From the NCBI GenBank assembly GCA_020975725.1, contig QXJR01000028.1, forward strand, positions 742,974 to 806,973: a stretch of DNA of 64,000 bases, in the 5' to 3' direction. The notes below the pieces were generated by a model. It was not told the DNA's origin and made no database searches. It was given only the letters and a program-made list of their open reading frames with translations. This DNA is from Picocystis sp. L7 (Eukaryota; Chlorophyta; Picocystophyceae; Picocystales; Picocystaceae). The translations under genes were made by a program, and so were the position numbers. Shown piece after piece: positions 18,719 through 27,942 of this stretch; the stretch's first letter is position 1, and every line of letters begins with the position of its first letter.

Positions 18719-19416
18719 GGTTGTGGCTGAATTTTGACCCCCCCCTTGGCTGAATTTCGACCCCCCCCCCCCTTTCGTAAACTTTGTCGATGTTTATCGA
18801 GGGACGGCCCCCCGAACCGTGGGAAAGGGACCCCCCTCTGGATCCACCGCAGATCGGCGCTTAAAATCGAACTTAACCACACAGAGCCAGGGAGGCAGAG
18901 GTGGAACCCCTGACCACCGACCAGGGCCGATCCAGAAAGAAAAAAGATCGGCCGACGCCGACATCGGAACACGTGTGGTGCGTCGGAACGGGCGCGCGAG
19001 GTGCACCGTTTCGAACCACCACACGTGAACGCGTGCAGAGGGAGGAGAAGAAGGAGAAGAAGGAAGGGACGAGGAGGAAGCGCTGCGAAGAGGGACAGGA
19101 GGGCTGGGTGACGACCTGCTCTTGGGACGACATCGTCCTGCCCAAGAACAGGTCGTCTCCCCTACCAGGCTCGAAAGGGGGGTGGAAAGGGGATGGCAGG
19201 GACCGTGGAAACGTGCGGGACGAGGACGCTGGAGCGTGGCCGGTCGGGATGGGGGACGCGACCACGTGGCTCGAGGGGGTGCAGGACGGCCGTCGGTGGA
19301 CCACAGGGACCGCCGTGGGAGCGTGCGCGTGCTAGCAAACCGTGCTGTGGGGAGTTGCTCCAGCACCGCTTGCTACCAATCGCAAGGAAACAGGGGCGAG
19401 GTACCGTCAAGCCTGG
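18719..19416 (+). repeat. Left TIR of MULE element 2
   Basis: About 698 bp, inverse of 21811-22507, nearly identical by eye except for C-run lengths and scattered single changes. GC-rich. Confidence 0.9.
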
Positions 19417-19495
19417 AGTGAGGGAAGGAGTTATGATGACGAGCCTGACCGACTTGCTCATGAAAGGTTCGATATTAAACGAACGCTGATTCTGC

Positions 19496-21715
19496 CTATG
19501 TCTCTAGAGACTCATTGCTTGGGTTGTCGACGAATGCCTGGCTTGCTTGCAAGGTCTCCAGTTCTTCAAGGCCCACCTTGAATCTTTTCTTTCTTTGCTG
19601 GTGGCTGGAAAGCGTAGCTCTTTGCTTCCTGGTCAGGTCTTTCACATATTGCAGCTTCATAATTTGGGTCCTCGATCGTTGGAGAATCCTCTGATCTTGA
19701 GGAAATACCCGTACACCGTTGTGCACTTGTAGAGCCAAGATGTGCTTGCACAAACCACAACCTATGTAATCGAAACAAGTGCACGTATCCTTGACCACTA
19801 TCCATTTTGCTTTCCTCTCGCAATATTGTGAAAGACTTTCTCGCTTTGAAGGTTCCAATCCACAAGTGATGTGCTTGTGAGCTTCCTTGAAGAGCAATTT
19901 TTGTACTTGTGCCTCACATTCTTGAAGAAATTCTTGCTCTACGACTTTAGAATGAAACAACCCCTTTTGAACTACTTCCTTTGCAATACTTTGCGCTTCT
20001 CCATACACATGTTGAAGGAAGTTGTTTGATGGTAGCAATACACAATCATCAACCTCTTGCCGGAGGGCCCAATCAGCACTTAGTAGGAGCAAGTCCACAT
20101 CTTCCCACATTGTCCTTCGAATAACCAATTGACGCTCGTTTGAAAAGGTGTATTCCCGCATTTTTTCACGTACCAATGATCCAATTCCTACCATGAGCGG
20201 TTTGAAGGCCTTGTGCACATCTAGCCGCCTCTGTGTGGCTCTGCTTGGCATATGTACCGTCTTAAAAGTTCGATTGTTGCTCTCATGTCCTTGGTTGCTC
20301 ACCGGGAATCCGTGTGGTGCATCGCAACGAGCCCAGTTTTTGAATGGTCCACCATAAGTACTCTTCCACCATTTCTTGAAGGCTTCGTATTTGGCGCACT
20401 CTTGTTCAAATTTATCCAACAATTCCTCCTTCACTTGCTTGGTTGGACTAAAAGATATGTGTTTGATGTATCCGGCAATTACTGTCGCGCTATTTGTCGG
20501 CACTCCATACTTTTTGCAAGCTTGCTGTAGATTTCCATCCACTCGGCTCAAGTGCGCATAACAGTCCTGCTGATGCCAAGCCAACTGTCTTTCATTGAAA
20601 AATGCCTGGATTCCTGAGTGCAAACCTGCACCTGCATCTTTCAAAATGTAAATACCATCGAAAAATCGTTCAGCATCAACTGAGAGGATGTTCCAGATTG
20701 AATTCAAATGAAAAACTGTGGTAGCTTGACTCTCAACAGGAACAATGCTATAGAGGATTGGAAACCAATGATTACCACCATCAGTGACTCCGCTTGCCAT
20801 GAGTATGAATCGGTCACCGGTGAAAACTTTGAAAGTTGCATCTATCGTGAATTGCTTTGCGTTGTTTGTTTCACATAATGCTCTTGCCCATTCTACCATT
20901 TGAGGGCATGAGAAGCTCACTTTGAATTCTTGAAAAAAAGATGCTTCATCAACTTCAAGTGGCAAACACCAATCGACAACGTATACTTCATCCTTTTGGT
21001 ACGATTTGCTTGCATCATAAGAGTTCATCTCAAGCAAATGTTTGATGTCTTGAATGCTACCTTGACAACCATTTTTTTGCCTTTGATACACCAAGAAATT
21101 TCTTAACATCTTCTTTGTGATGCCGTCCACAATTAGCCCTTCCTTCTCAAGTTGTTGCATTATCCGCGGAACACGTAAATCACTATCAACATATTTGACC
21201 AATTCCACTCGAATACCCAATGGAAGGCCTTTCTTGGTCTTTGAACAAGGAAGCATGCATTGACTATGGTCATGTTTGTCCTTCGAGAGCAAAGCCAAAT
21301 GTCCACTACTTTTTCTTATCAAAATTGCCTTGGCCGTACAACCACTACTTTCAGCTCCATTACAAACCCATCTTTCCATGAGAAGACAATCATCATGAGT
21401 TCTACGAGGATACTTTCCTTTTTTCTTTCCTTTCGAGGTCTTTTTCTTCCATTTTCCCACCACATCAGGTTGAAGAGCTTGCAAATTTGACTTAAGCCAA
21501 TCTTGCTCAACTTCACAAAGATGAATACATCCTTGTCGGCACACATCACACCTCGCCCCTTCTTTCCAATCCTTGAATTCAACACAACCATCGGGATCGG
21601 ATACGATTTGAACCGCTGTGTCTACTCCACAAGTCCCGCTCATTAGCATAGGCAGGCCGTGTGCGCTGCCCGAACCCCCGTCCAACATTTCCTCGCGCCC
21701 CTTGTCGTGCCCCAT
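19496..21715 (-). CDS. Mutator-like (MULE) transposase of element 2
   Basis: 739 aa from the ATG at 21715. The frame is open for 130 more codons to 22105, but that part is right-TIR sequence and unlike the other two transposases, so the internal ATG is preferred. Domains: a Cys/His cluster (CDVCRQGCIHLC) with a WRKY-GCM1/FLYWCH-like finger (VCNGAESSGCTAK...HDHSQC); MULE catalytic core (TIDATFKVF, ILKDAGAGLHSG, DCYAHLSRVDGNLQQA, SNQGHESNNR); and a SWIM finger (CTCFDYIGCGLCKH). The coding sequence is strikingly AT-rich against its GC-rich TIRs. It is clearly diverged from the element 1 and 3 transposases, so these are separate lineages, not recent copies of one another. No frameshift or stop is seen. 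Confidence 0.92.
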   Translation of the reverse strand: MGHDKGREEMLDGGSGSAHGLPMLMSGTCGVDTAVQIVSDPDGCVEFKDWKEGARCDVCRQGCIHLCEVEQDWLKSNLQALQPDVVGKWKKKTSKGKKKGKYPRRTHDDCLLMERWVCNGAESSGCTAKAILIRKSSGHLALLSKDKHDHSQCMLPCSKTKKGLPLGIRVELVKYVDSDLRVPRIMQQLEKEGLIVDGITKKMLRNFLVYQRQKNGCQGSIQDIKHLLEMNSYDASKSYQKDEVYVVDWCLPLEVDEASFFQEFKVSFSCPQMVEWARALCETNNAKQFTIDATFKVFTGDRFILMASGVTDGGNHWFPILYSIVPVESQATTVFHLNSIWNILSVDAERFFDGIYILKDAGAGLHSGIQAFFNERQLAWHQQDCYAHLSRVDGNLQQACKKYGVPTNSATVIAGYIKHISFSPTKQVKEELLDKFEQECAKYEAFKKWWKSTYGGPFKNWARCDAPHGFPVSNQGHESNNRTFKTVHMPSRATQRRLDVHKAFKPLMVGIGSLVREKMREYTFSNERQLVIRRTMWEDVDLLLLSADWALRQEVDDCVLLPSNNFLQHVYGEAQSIAKEVVQKGLFHSKVVEQEFLQECEAQVQKLLFKEAHKHITCGLEPSKRESLSQYCERKAKWIVVKDTCTCFDYIGCGLCKHILALQVHNGVRVFPQDQRILQRSRTQIMKLQYVKDLTRKQRATLSSHQQRKKRFKVGLEELETLQASQAFVDNPSNESLET

Positions 21716-21810
21716 CGCTACTTTTCCGTCGCGGTCTGTAGTGTCACTCCCCACTTGCGGACAACACCCTCTGCCTCGTCCCTGTTTAAATAACCCAGAG
21801 GGCGGCAAAC

Positions 21811-22507
21811 CCAGGCTTGACGGTACCTCGCCCCTGTTTCCTTGCGATTGGTAGCAAGCGGTGCTGGAGCAACTCCCCACAGCACGGTTTGCTAGCACGC
21901 GCACGCTCCCACGGCGGTCCCTGTGGTCCACCGACGGCCGTCCTGCACCCCCTCGAGCCACGTGGTCGCGTCCCCCATCCCGACCGGCCACGCTCCAGCG
22001 TCCTCGTCCCGCACGTTTCCACGGTCCCTGCCATCCCCTTTCCACCCCCCTTTCGAGCCTGGTAGGGGAGACGACCTGTTCTTGGGCAGGACGATGTCGT
22101 CCCAAGAGCAGGTCGTCACCCAGCCCTCCTGTCCCTCTTCGCAGCGCTTCCTCCTCGTCCCTTCCTTCTTCTCCTTCTTCTCCTCCCTCTGCACGCGTTC
22201 ACGTGTGGTGGTTCGAAACGGTGCACCTCGCGCGCCCGTTCCGACGCACCACACGTGTTCCGATGTCGGCGTCGGCCGATCTTTTTTCTTTCTGGATCGG
22301 CCCTGGTCGGTGGTCAGGGGTTCCACCTCTGCCTCCCTGGCTCTGTGTGGTTAAGTTCGATTTTAAGCGCCGATCTGCGGTGGATCCAGAGGGGGGTCCC
22401 TTTCCCACGGTTCGGGGGGGCGTCCCTCGATAAACATCGACAAAGTTTACGAAAGGGGGGGAGGGTCGAAATTCAGCCAAGGGGGGGGTCAAAATTCAGC
22501 CACAACC
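21811..22507 (-). repeat. Right TIR of MULE element 2
   Basis: About 697 bp, ends CAGCCACAACC at 22507. The inner border is at the CCAGGCTTGACGG match with 19404-19416. Confidence 0.9.
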
Positions 22508-22522
22508 CTACCCCCCCCCCCC
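22508..22522 (+). repeat. CTA + 12 C junction between elements 2 and 3
   Basis: Serves as right duplication of element 2 and, through its C run (22511-22522), as left duplication of element 3. No other sequence separates the two elements. Confidence 0.85.
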
Positions 22523-23182
22523 GGTTGCGACTGAATTTTGGCCCCCCCCTCGACTGAATTTTCACCCCCCCCCAGATGCACCCTCGTTTGGGAAGATCAC
22601 ACCCTTGTCCCACGAGTTAAGTCGAAGGGGGACTCCGATCGATCCCCGCGGGAATGGAAGGGATCGAAACAGAAGGGAGAGGTCCAACCCATAGGACTTC
22701 GGGTCGATTGGGAATGGACCGGGTTCGACGTACCCATCGAAACCAAGGGAAAAAGGACCAAGACCCGAATCACAGCCCCAGATCCAGACGAAGAAAAAAG
22801 ACCGACGCATCGGTACGGATCGGAACGCGACGCGGCGTTCGTCGCGGGCAGAGGACGCGCAGCAGGTCAAGACGCCGCAGACGAAGAAGGAAGAGCACCT
22901 GGATGGGCAAGACGCGTCAAGCCATGCGGAAAGGACGCGGGAAAACGAGTGTGGGAAAACGTGGGAGCGTGCGAATGCACGGCACATCTGTGGCTCTGCC
23001 ATCGATGGGCCCTGCACTCGCACCCAACTCGACTGGGTTGGACACCCCTGGGTACCTCGTCACGGTAGGGGAGGGGGCGAAAAGGGGGCGAACACCAACG
23101 TGGGGGGAGGACGACGAAGACACACCAACGCGACTGCAACGACGGGACGGATCGAACGTGACGAGGACAGGACGGATCGAAC
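22523..23182 (+). repeat. Left TIR of MULE element 3
   Basis: About 660 bp, inverse of 25641-26301. C runs sit in its outer 55 bp. It ends in two copies of a GACGGATCGAAC motif. Confidence 0.9.
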
Positions 23183-23292
23183 GTGAGAGGAAGGCTGTGA
23201 ATGCTAGGATATTTGGAACCACCCATAGAGTGAAGGAGAATGAACAATACACTTTACAGTCGTAGGTATTCGTAGCACTAAGTGATGGACAA

Positions 23293-25371
23293 TCAAGTTC
23301 CTTGGAAGTTATGTTCTAGTATCCCTTCTTTGAAGCGCTTCTTGCGTTGGAGGTTGGCTGCCTCTCTTGCTTTTTGCTTCCTGGTACGCTCTTGCTCATA
23401 AGTCAGTTTTAAACGATCGAATTTGGAATGCTTCAGCAGTCTTGCGTTGATTGGAATCTGAAGCTCATTGTTGTGGACTCTTCGAGCTAGGGAATGCTTG
23501 CAAACACCTTTATCTTGAAATGTGTAACAAGTACAAGTTGTACCAAGCATCACCCAAGCACTTGTGCGTTCAAAGAACTTTTGTAGTGTTTCATTAGGAT
23601 GAGGCAACAGTCCTTTCTCACAAAAGTTGCTTGCCTCTTCAAACAACAACTTGTGCATTTGTAAGTCCATCTCTTCCACCAATTCTTTGCTTGCATCTAA
23701 TGAGTGGATCATCAATTCCTTGAATTGTGTAGATGTTCGCTGAATCGCCAATTTCATGGTGGATTCTATTGTTCTTTTCGATGGGAACAATGCAAGGTCC
23801 TTCACTTCTTGTCGGAGAAACCAATCCGTGCACATCATGAATTGGTCTACTTCTTCCCATAATTTGAGTGGCAATGATGACTCATTTGTGTGACCACACC
23901 GATACTCTCTTTCTTTTTCTCTCACCAAAGATGAGATTGCTTTCTTTAAAGGCACAACTGATTTATGGAGGTCGATTCTTCGTTGCGTACATCTACTAGG
24001 CATGTGTACCTTCTTCAAGGTGTTGTTGTTACTTTCGTGACCTTGGTTGCTAACTGGATACCCTTCGGGTGCGTCACATCTAGCCCAATTCTTGAATGGC
24101 CCTCCATAAGTTGATTTCCACCACCTCATGAAGTCCTTGTGCTTCTCAAACTCTCTCTCAAACATTTCCATCAACACCTCTCGAACTTCTTTACTTGGTG
24201 AGTATGAGATTTGCCTCACTACTCCGGCAATGTAAACTCCGATGGCACTTGGTACTTGGTACTTCTTGAATGCTTGTTGCAAGTTGCCATCGACTCGACT
24301 CAAGTGTGCATAACAATCTTGTTGATGCCATTTGCATCCCTTCGAATTGAAGAAAGAGTGCACACCTGAGTGGAGTCCTGAACCTGCATCTTTCAACACA
24401 TAAACACCATCAAAAAAAGCACTCGCATCTTCTCCCAACAAGTCCCAAAATGAATTCAAGTGGAAGGTGGTTGTAATTGTACTTTCTCCCGGCACAATGC
24501 TATAAAGTATTGGGAGCCAATGCCCTTGTGGATTTGTGAAACCACTTGCCATTAAGATATGCTCATCCCCTGTAATTATCTTGAATGTCGCATCAATCGT
24601 AATTTGCCTAGTTCCACCCCTTTCCATGCATTCTTTCAACCATGTGACCATTAATGGGCATGAAAAACTGATCATCAATGTTTTCAACGTATCTTCATCT
24701 GAGAATTCGTCGACAATTTCATGATTGACCACAAAGCACTCGTCCTTGGCATAGCTTTTGTTTTCCATGTGGACATCCTCTTTGATGCTCTTGATAAAAT
24801 CTCCGAGCTTGTTGCTGCTTGCAAGTAGCGTCCGCTTGTAATTCAAAAAGTTCTTCACTTGCTTCTTTGTGGCTCCTTCCAACTCGAATCCCGAACTCTC
24901 TAGGTGGCAAATAATTTTCGGGACAATCAAATCGCTTTCCACAAATTTCAATAGCTCTAGTTTGATTTTACGAGAGAGACCGTCTTTTCTACCTTTTGGA
25001 ATCTTCTCGATTTCATGATTGTGCGCACCTTTCGAGAGCAATACAAGGTTCCCTTGGGGTTCTCTTTGCATCAATGCTTGAGCTTTGCATCCGCATACAC
25101 ACGATGCATTGCATACCCATCTTCCCAATTTGGCGACTCCATCCAAACCAAGGATTGGGTACTTGGCCTTTGCAGCACCCTTTGAGCTTTGCTTGACCCA
25201 CTTGGCCAAGCTATCCCCTTGCAACTTGGAAAGCTCTACTGTCAACCATTGTTGTTCCTGATCACAAAGGTGAAGGTGCCCCTGCCCATGGAAAATTGGA
25301 CACGTTGCCCTTCTCACCCACTCGGATGGCAACACTGTCTCCGGGGTTGGACATGCCACGGATGTATCCAT
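23293..25371 (-). CDS. Mutator-like (MULE) transposase of element 3
   Basis: 692 aa from the ATG at 25371 (MDTSVACPTPETV). The open frame reaches a non-ATG codon at 25419. Layout matches the other two: zinc finger of WRKY-GCM1/FLYWCH type (RWVCNASCVCGCKAQ then HNHE), DDE core (TIDATFKII, VLKDAGSGLHSG, DCYAHLSRVDGNLQQA, SNQGHESNNN), and SWIM finger (CTCYTFQDKGVCKHSLA). A basic RERTRKQKAREA-like tail is also shared with element 1, to which it is closer than to element 2. Strongly AT-rich codons. No break seen, so it could supply transposase in trans. Confidence 0.92.
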   Translation of the reverse strand: MDTSVACPTPETVLPSEWVRRATCPIFHGQGHLHLCDQEQQWLTVELSKLQGDSLAKWVKQSSKGAAKAKYPILGLDGVAKLGRWVCNASCVCGCKAQALMQREPQGNLVLLSKGAHNHEIEKIPKGRKDGLSRKIKLELLKFVESDLIVPKIICHLESSGFELEGATKKQVKNFLNYKRTLLASSNKLGDFIKSIKEDVHMENKSYAKDECFVVNHEIVDEFSDEDTLKTLMISFSCPLMVTWLKECMERGGTRQITIDATFKIITGDEHILMASGFTNPQGHWLPILYSIVPGESTITTTFHLNSFWDLLGEDASAFFDGVYVLKDAGSGLHSGVHSFFNSKGCKWHQQDCYAHLSRVDGNLQQAFKKYQVPSAIGVYIAGVVRQISYSPSKEVREVLMEMFEREFEKHKDFMRWWKSTYGGPFKNWARCDAPEGYPVSNQGHESNNNTLKKVHMPSRCTQRRIDLHKSVVPLKKAISSLVREKEREYRCGHTNESSLPLKLWEEVDQFMMCTDWFLRQEVKDLALFPSKRTIESTMKLAIQRTSTQFKELMIHSLDASKELVEEMDLQMHKLLFEEASNFCEKGLLPHPNETLQKFFERTSAWVMLGTTCTCYTFQDKGVCKHSLARRVHNNELQIPINARLLKHSKFDRLKLTYEQERTRKQKAREAANLQRKKRFKEGILEHNFQGT

Positions 25372-25640
25372 CCTTCTGAAATCGCAATGCCCGGTCAACA
25401 CTTCTAGCCCCTTTGTCAAAATGGAAGAGCCCCGAAATCAACCTGTCGACCCCCCTGTGCAAACTCGCGACCTTGCTCGTACAGCAACCGTGGCGACTTG
25501 GTTTGTACGACCCACTTTAGGACCCCCGTTTTGAACAACCTTTTTGGCGGGAAAGAATCGCTGCCGATGCAGGTACCCACGATGTACTTTGACTCGACGA
25601 CTCCTTCGGACAGTTGCGCTACCTTACCCAGAGTCGGCTA

Positions 25641-26301
25641 GTTCGATCCGTCCTGTCCTCGTCACGTTCGATCCGTCCCGTCGTTGCAGTCGCGTTGGTG
25701 TGTCTTCGTCGTCCTCCCCCCACGTTGGTGTTCGCCCCCTTTTCGCCCCCTCCCCTACCGTGACGAGGTACCCAGGGGTGTCCAACCCAGTCGAGTTGGG
25801 TGCGAGTGCAGGGCCCATCGATGGCAGAGCCACAGATGTGCCGTGCATTCGCACGCTCCCACGTTTTCCCACACTCGTTTTCCCGCGTCCTTTCCGCATG
25901 GCTTGACGCGTCTTGCCCATCCAGGTGCTCTTCCTTCTTCGTCTGCGGCGTCTTGACCTGCTGCGCGTCCTCTGCCCGCGACGAACGCCGCGTCGCGTTC
26001 CGATCCGTACCGATGCGTCGGTCTTTTTTCTTCGTCTGGATCTGGGGCTGTGATTCGGGTCTTGGTCCTTTTTCCCTTGGTTTCGATGGGTACGTCGAAC
26101 CCGGTCCATTCCCAATCGACCCGAAGTCCTATGGGTTGGACCTCTCCCTTCTGTTTCGATCCCTTCCATTCCCGCGGGGATCGATCGGAGTCCCCCTTCG
26201 ACTTAACTCGTGGGACAAGGGTGTGATCTTCCCAAACGAGGGTGCATCTGGGGGGGGGGGGGAAATTCAGTCGAGGGGGGGGCCAAAATTCAGTCGCAAC
26301 C
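25641..26301 (-). repeat. Right TIR of MULE element 3
   Basis: About 661 bp, ends CAGTCGCAACC at 26301. Confidence 0.9.
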
Positions 26302-26313
26302 CCCCCCCCCCCC
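26302..26313 (+). repeat. 12-C junction between elements 3 and 4
   Basis: Exactly 12 C between the CAACC end of element 3 and the GGTTG start of element 4. Confidence 0.9.
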
Positions 26314-26530
26314 GGTTGTGGCTTAATTTTGACCCCCCCCGGTGCTGAATTTCGACCCCCCCCCCCCTTTTCGTAAACTTTGTCGATGTTTATCGAGGGA
26401 CGGCCCCCCCACGAACCGTGGCAAAGGGACCCCCCTCTGGATCCACCGGAGATCGTAGGATCCAACCCATGGGAACGCGACGGGGCCCGACCCAAGCGGA
26501 AATCCATGGAGCGATCGAACAAGACCGAAC
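26314..26530 (+). repeat. Left TIR of element 4
   Basis: About 217 bp, inverse of 26988-27202, starting GGTTGTGGCTTAATTTTG. Confidence 0.88.
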
Positions 26531-26987
26531 TAGTTTGTAAGAAGATCGACCGAGGCCAACACCGGATCACGTGTGGTGGGTCGGAACGGACGTATGAGAT
26601 GCACCCTTTCGAATCACGACACGTGCATCGGAGAAGAATTAGGAAGGAACGGAGACGGATTGAGGAATTGAGGTAAAGAGGATGGAACGGTGAAAAGTAG
26701 GGAAGATACCTACATTTGCGAAGACATCGTCTTACATATGGTCAGGTTGTCTCCCACGTGGCCCTCGAGGGTGGAGTGGAGGGGATGGACGACAACGTGG
26801 GGTCCGAGGACAATGCTCTTCTCGACCCTCTCGGACGCCATATGACCACCAATCTTCCTATCCCCTTCTTCGTCGATTTCCTACACGTCCATGATTATGC
26901 TCGAGACAACGCCATTTCCGTGGCCTCCGTTGGCACCTGTTTCATCGAATGAGTCGGCTTGTAGACTTGGCACGTCGCTTGCTCGTG

Positions 26988-27202
26988 GTTCGGTCTTGTT
27001 CGATCGCTCCATGGTTTTCCGCTTGGGTCGGGCCCCGTCGCGTTCCCATGGGTTTGATCCTACGATCTCCGGTGGATCCAGAGGGGGGTCCCTTTGCCAC
27101 GGTTCGTGGGGGGGCCGTCCCTCGATAAACATCGACAAAGTTTACGAAAAGGGGGGGGGGTCGAAATTCAGCACCGGGGGGGGTCAAAATTAAGCCACAA
27201 CC
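26988..27202 (-). repeat. Right TIR of element 4
   Basis: About 215 bp, ends TTAAGCCACAACC. Confidence 0.88.
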
Positions 27203-27214
27203 CCCCCCCCCCCC
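27203..27214 (+). repeat. 12-C junction between elements 4 and 5
   Basis: Exactly 12 C between the end of element 4 and the GGAAGCGACTG start of element 5. Confidence 0.9.
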
Positions 27215-27340
27215 GGAAGCGACTGAAAAATGGTCCCCCAAGGGGCTGAATTTCGGTCCCCCCCCCCTCCAGATGCACTTTCGAACAGATGCACCCCACT
27301 CGATCGACTTAACCCAGTGTTCACAAAGGGAAGACGGGGA
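27215..27340 (+). repeat. Left TIR of element 5
   Basis: About 126 bp, inverse of 27807-27931. Shares sequence with the element 1 TIR for roughly the first 115 bp. Confidence 0.88.
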
Positions 27341-27806
27341 CAATCGAAAAGAACGGAACGGCTACAAACAAGAAGGTCGATTCGACACCAACAAAATTGT
27401 CAAAGGGTTCCTGCTATGGGTCATACATCACGTGGCCCGTTTGGAAGCGAATTGTACATCACGAACTCCGAAGAAGGGATGCAACATGGAGGGGTGGCAA
27501 CGCTAACTTACAGACGTTTTGTCACGGAACCACCACGTGAGGCTTCGAGATGCTTTCAACGTGGTATCCTTGAGATCGCATGAAGATCGTCTTGCATTAG
27601 TAGTGTGCAAGGATGAGAGATGTTTTGTACATCCATTTTGTTCTCCCATGAAGAACCTAGAAGGGAGGAAAACTTGCATCAACGGTGCCTTGAGACGGAA
27701 GGGAATGACCTCGTGACCACCCACTAGGTTTGTTTCCGTTCCGCGGATCCACGTTCTTCCCCGTTCCTATCCTTTCGTGCATGGTAGTTCCGTCCCTCTT
27801 CTTGTT

Positions 27807-27931
27807 TCCCCGTCTTCCCTTTGTGAACACTGGGTTAAGTCGATCGAGTGGGGTGCATCTGTTCGAAAGTGCATCTGGAGGGGGGGGGACCAAAATTCAG
27901 CCCTTTGGGGGACCATTTTTCAGTCGCTTCC
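27807..27931 (-). repeat. Right TIR of element 5
   Basis: About 125 bp, ends CAGTCGCTTCC. Confidence 0.88.
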
Positions 27932-27942
27932 CCCCCCCCCCC
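27932..27942 (+). repeat. 11-C run closing the MULE array
   Basis: Right duplication of element 5. The host flank GGGCTTGCTCC follows. Confidence 0.85.

Larger units (their letters stand above)
18719..22507. mobile_element. MULE element 2 (autonomous)
   Basis: 3789 bp, ends GGTTGTGGCTGAA...CAGCCACAACC, with TIRs of about 698 bp (18719-19416 and 21811-22507). The outer 70 bp carry two long C runs. The transposase gene lies on the minus strand. It is flanked by CTA plus poly-C on both sides. It is the first unit of the four-element array. Its TIR family is shared with the non-autonomous element 4. Confidence 0.92.
22523..26301. mobile_element. MULE element 3 (autonomous)
   Basis: 3779 bp, ends GGTTGCGACTGAA...CAGTCGCAACC, TIRs of about 660 bp (22523-23182 and 25641-26301), flanked on both sides by 12 C. 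The transposase gene lies on the minus strand. Beyond the shared first 13 bases its TIR sequence differs from that of elements 1 and 2, so it is a third family. Confidence 0.92.
26314..27202. mobile_element. Non-autonomous MULE element 4 (element 2 family)
   Basis: 889 bp with no transposase. TIRs of about 216 bp (26314-26530 and 26988-27202) match the outer TIR of element 2, sharing the CGTAAACTTTGTCGATG and TATCGAGGGACGG blocks and the CCTCTGGATCCACCG block. Internal sequence 26531 to about 26790 is a decayed copy of the inner part of element 2's left TIR, including the CACGTGTGGTG and GACATCGTC boxes. It is best read as a deletion derivative kept mobile by an element-2-like transposase. 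Flanked by 12 C on each side. Confidence 0.88.
27215..27931. mobile_element. Non-autonomous MULE element 5 (element 1 family)
   Basis: 717 bp with no transposase. Termini are GGAAGCGACTGAAAAATGG and its inverse, with TIRs of about 126 bp (27215-27340 and 27807-27931). They match the outer TIR of element 1 (shared ATGCACTTTCGAACAGATGC and CGATCGACTTAACCCA blocks). Bases 3-4 are AA instead of the TT of element 1, symmetrically at both ends. The inner 466 bp are of unknown origin and hold no credible gene. Flanked by 12 C on the left and 11 C on the right. Confidence 0.88.

Noticed and set aside
21716-22105. 130-codon N-terminal extension of the element 2 transposase
   Set aside because: It is right-TIR sequence, compositionally unlike the transposase and without a counterpart in elements 1 and 3; the ATG at 21715 fits better.
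18708-27942. Poly-C junctions as simple assembly gap filler
   Set aside because: Each run abuts exact TIR termini and run lengths are consistent (11-12), as expected of duplicated targets. An assembly error is still possible and is named as the test in the finding.
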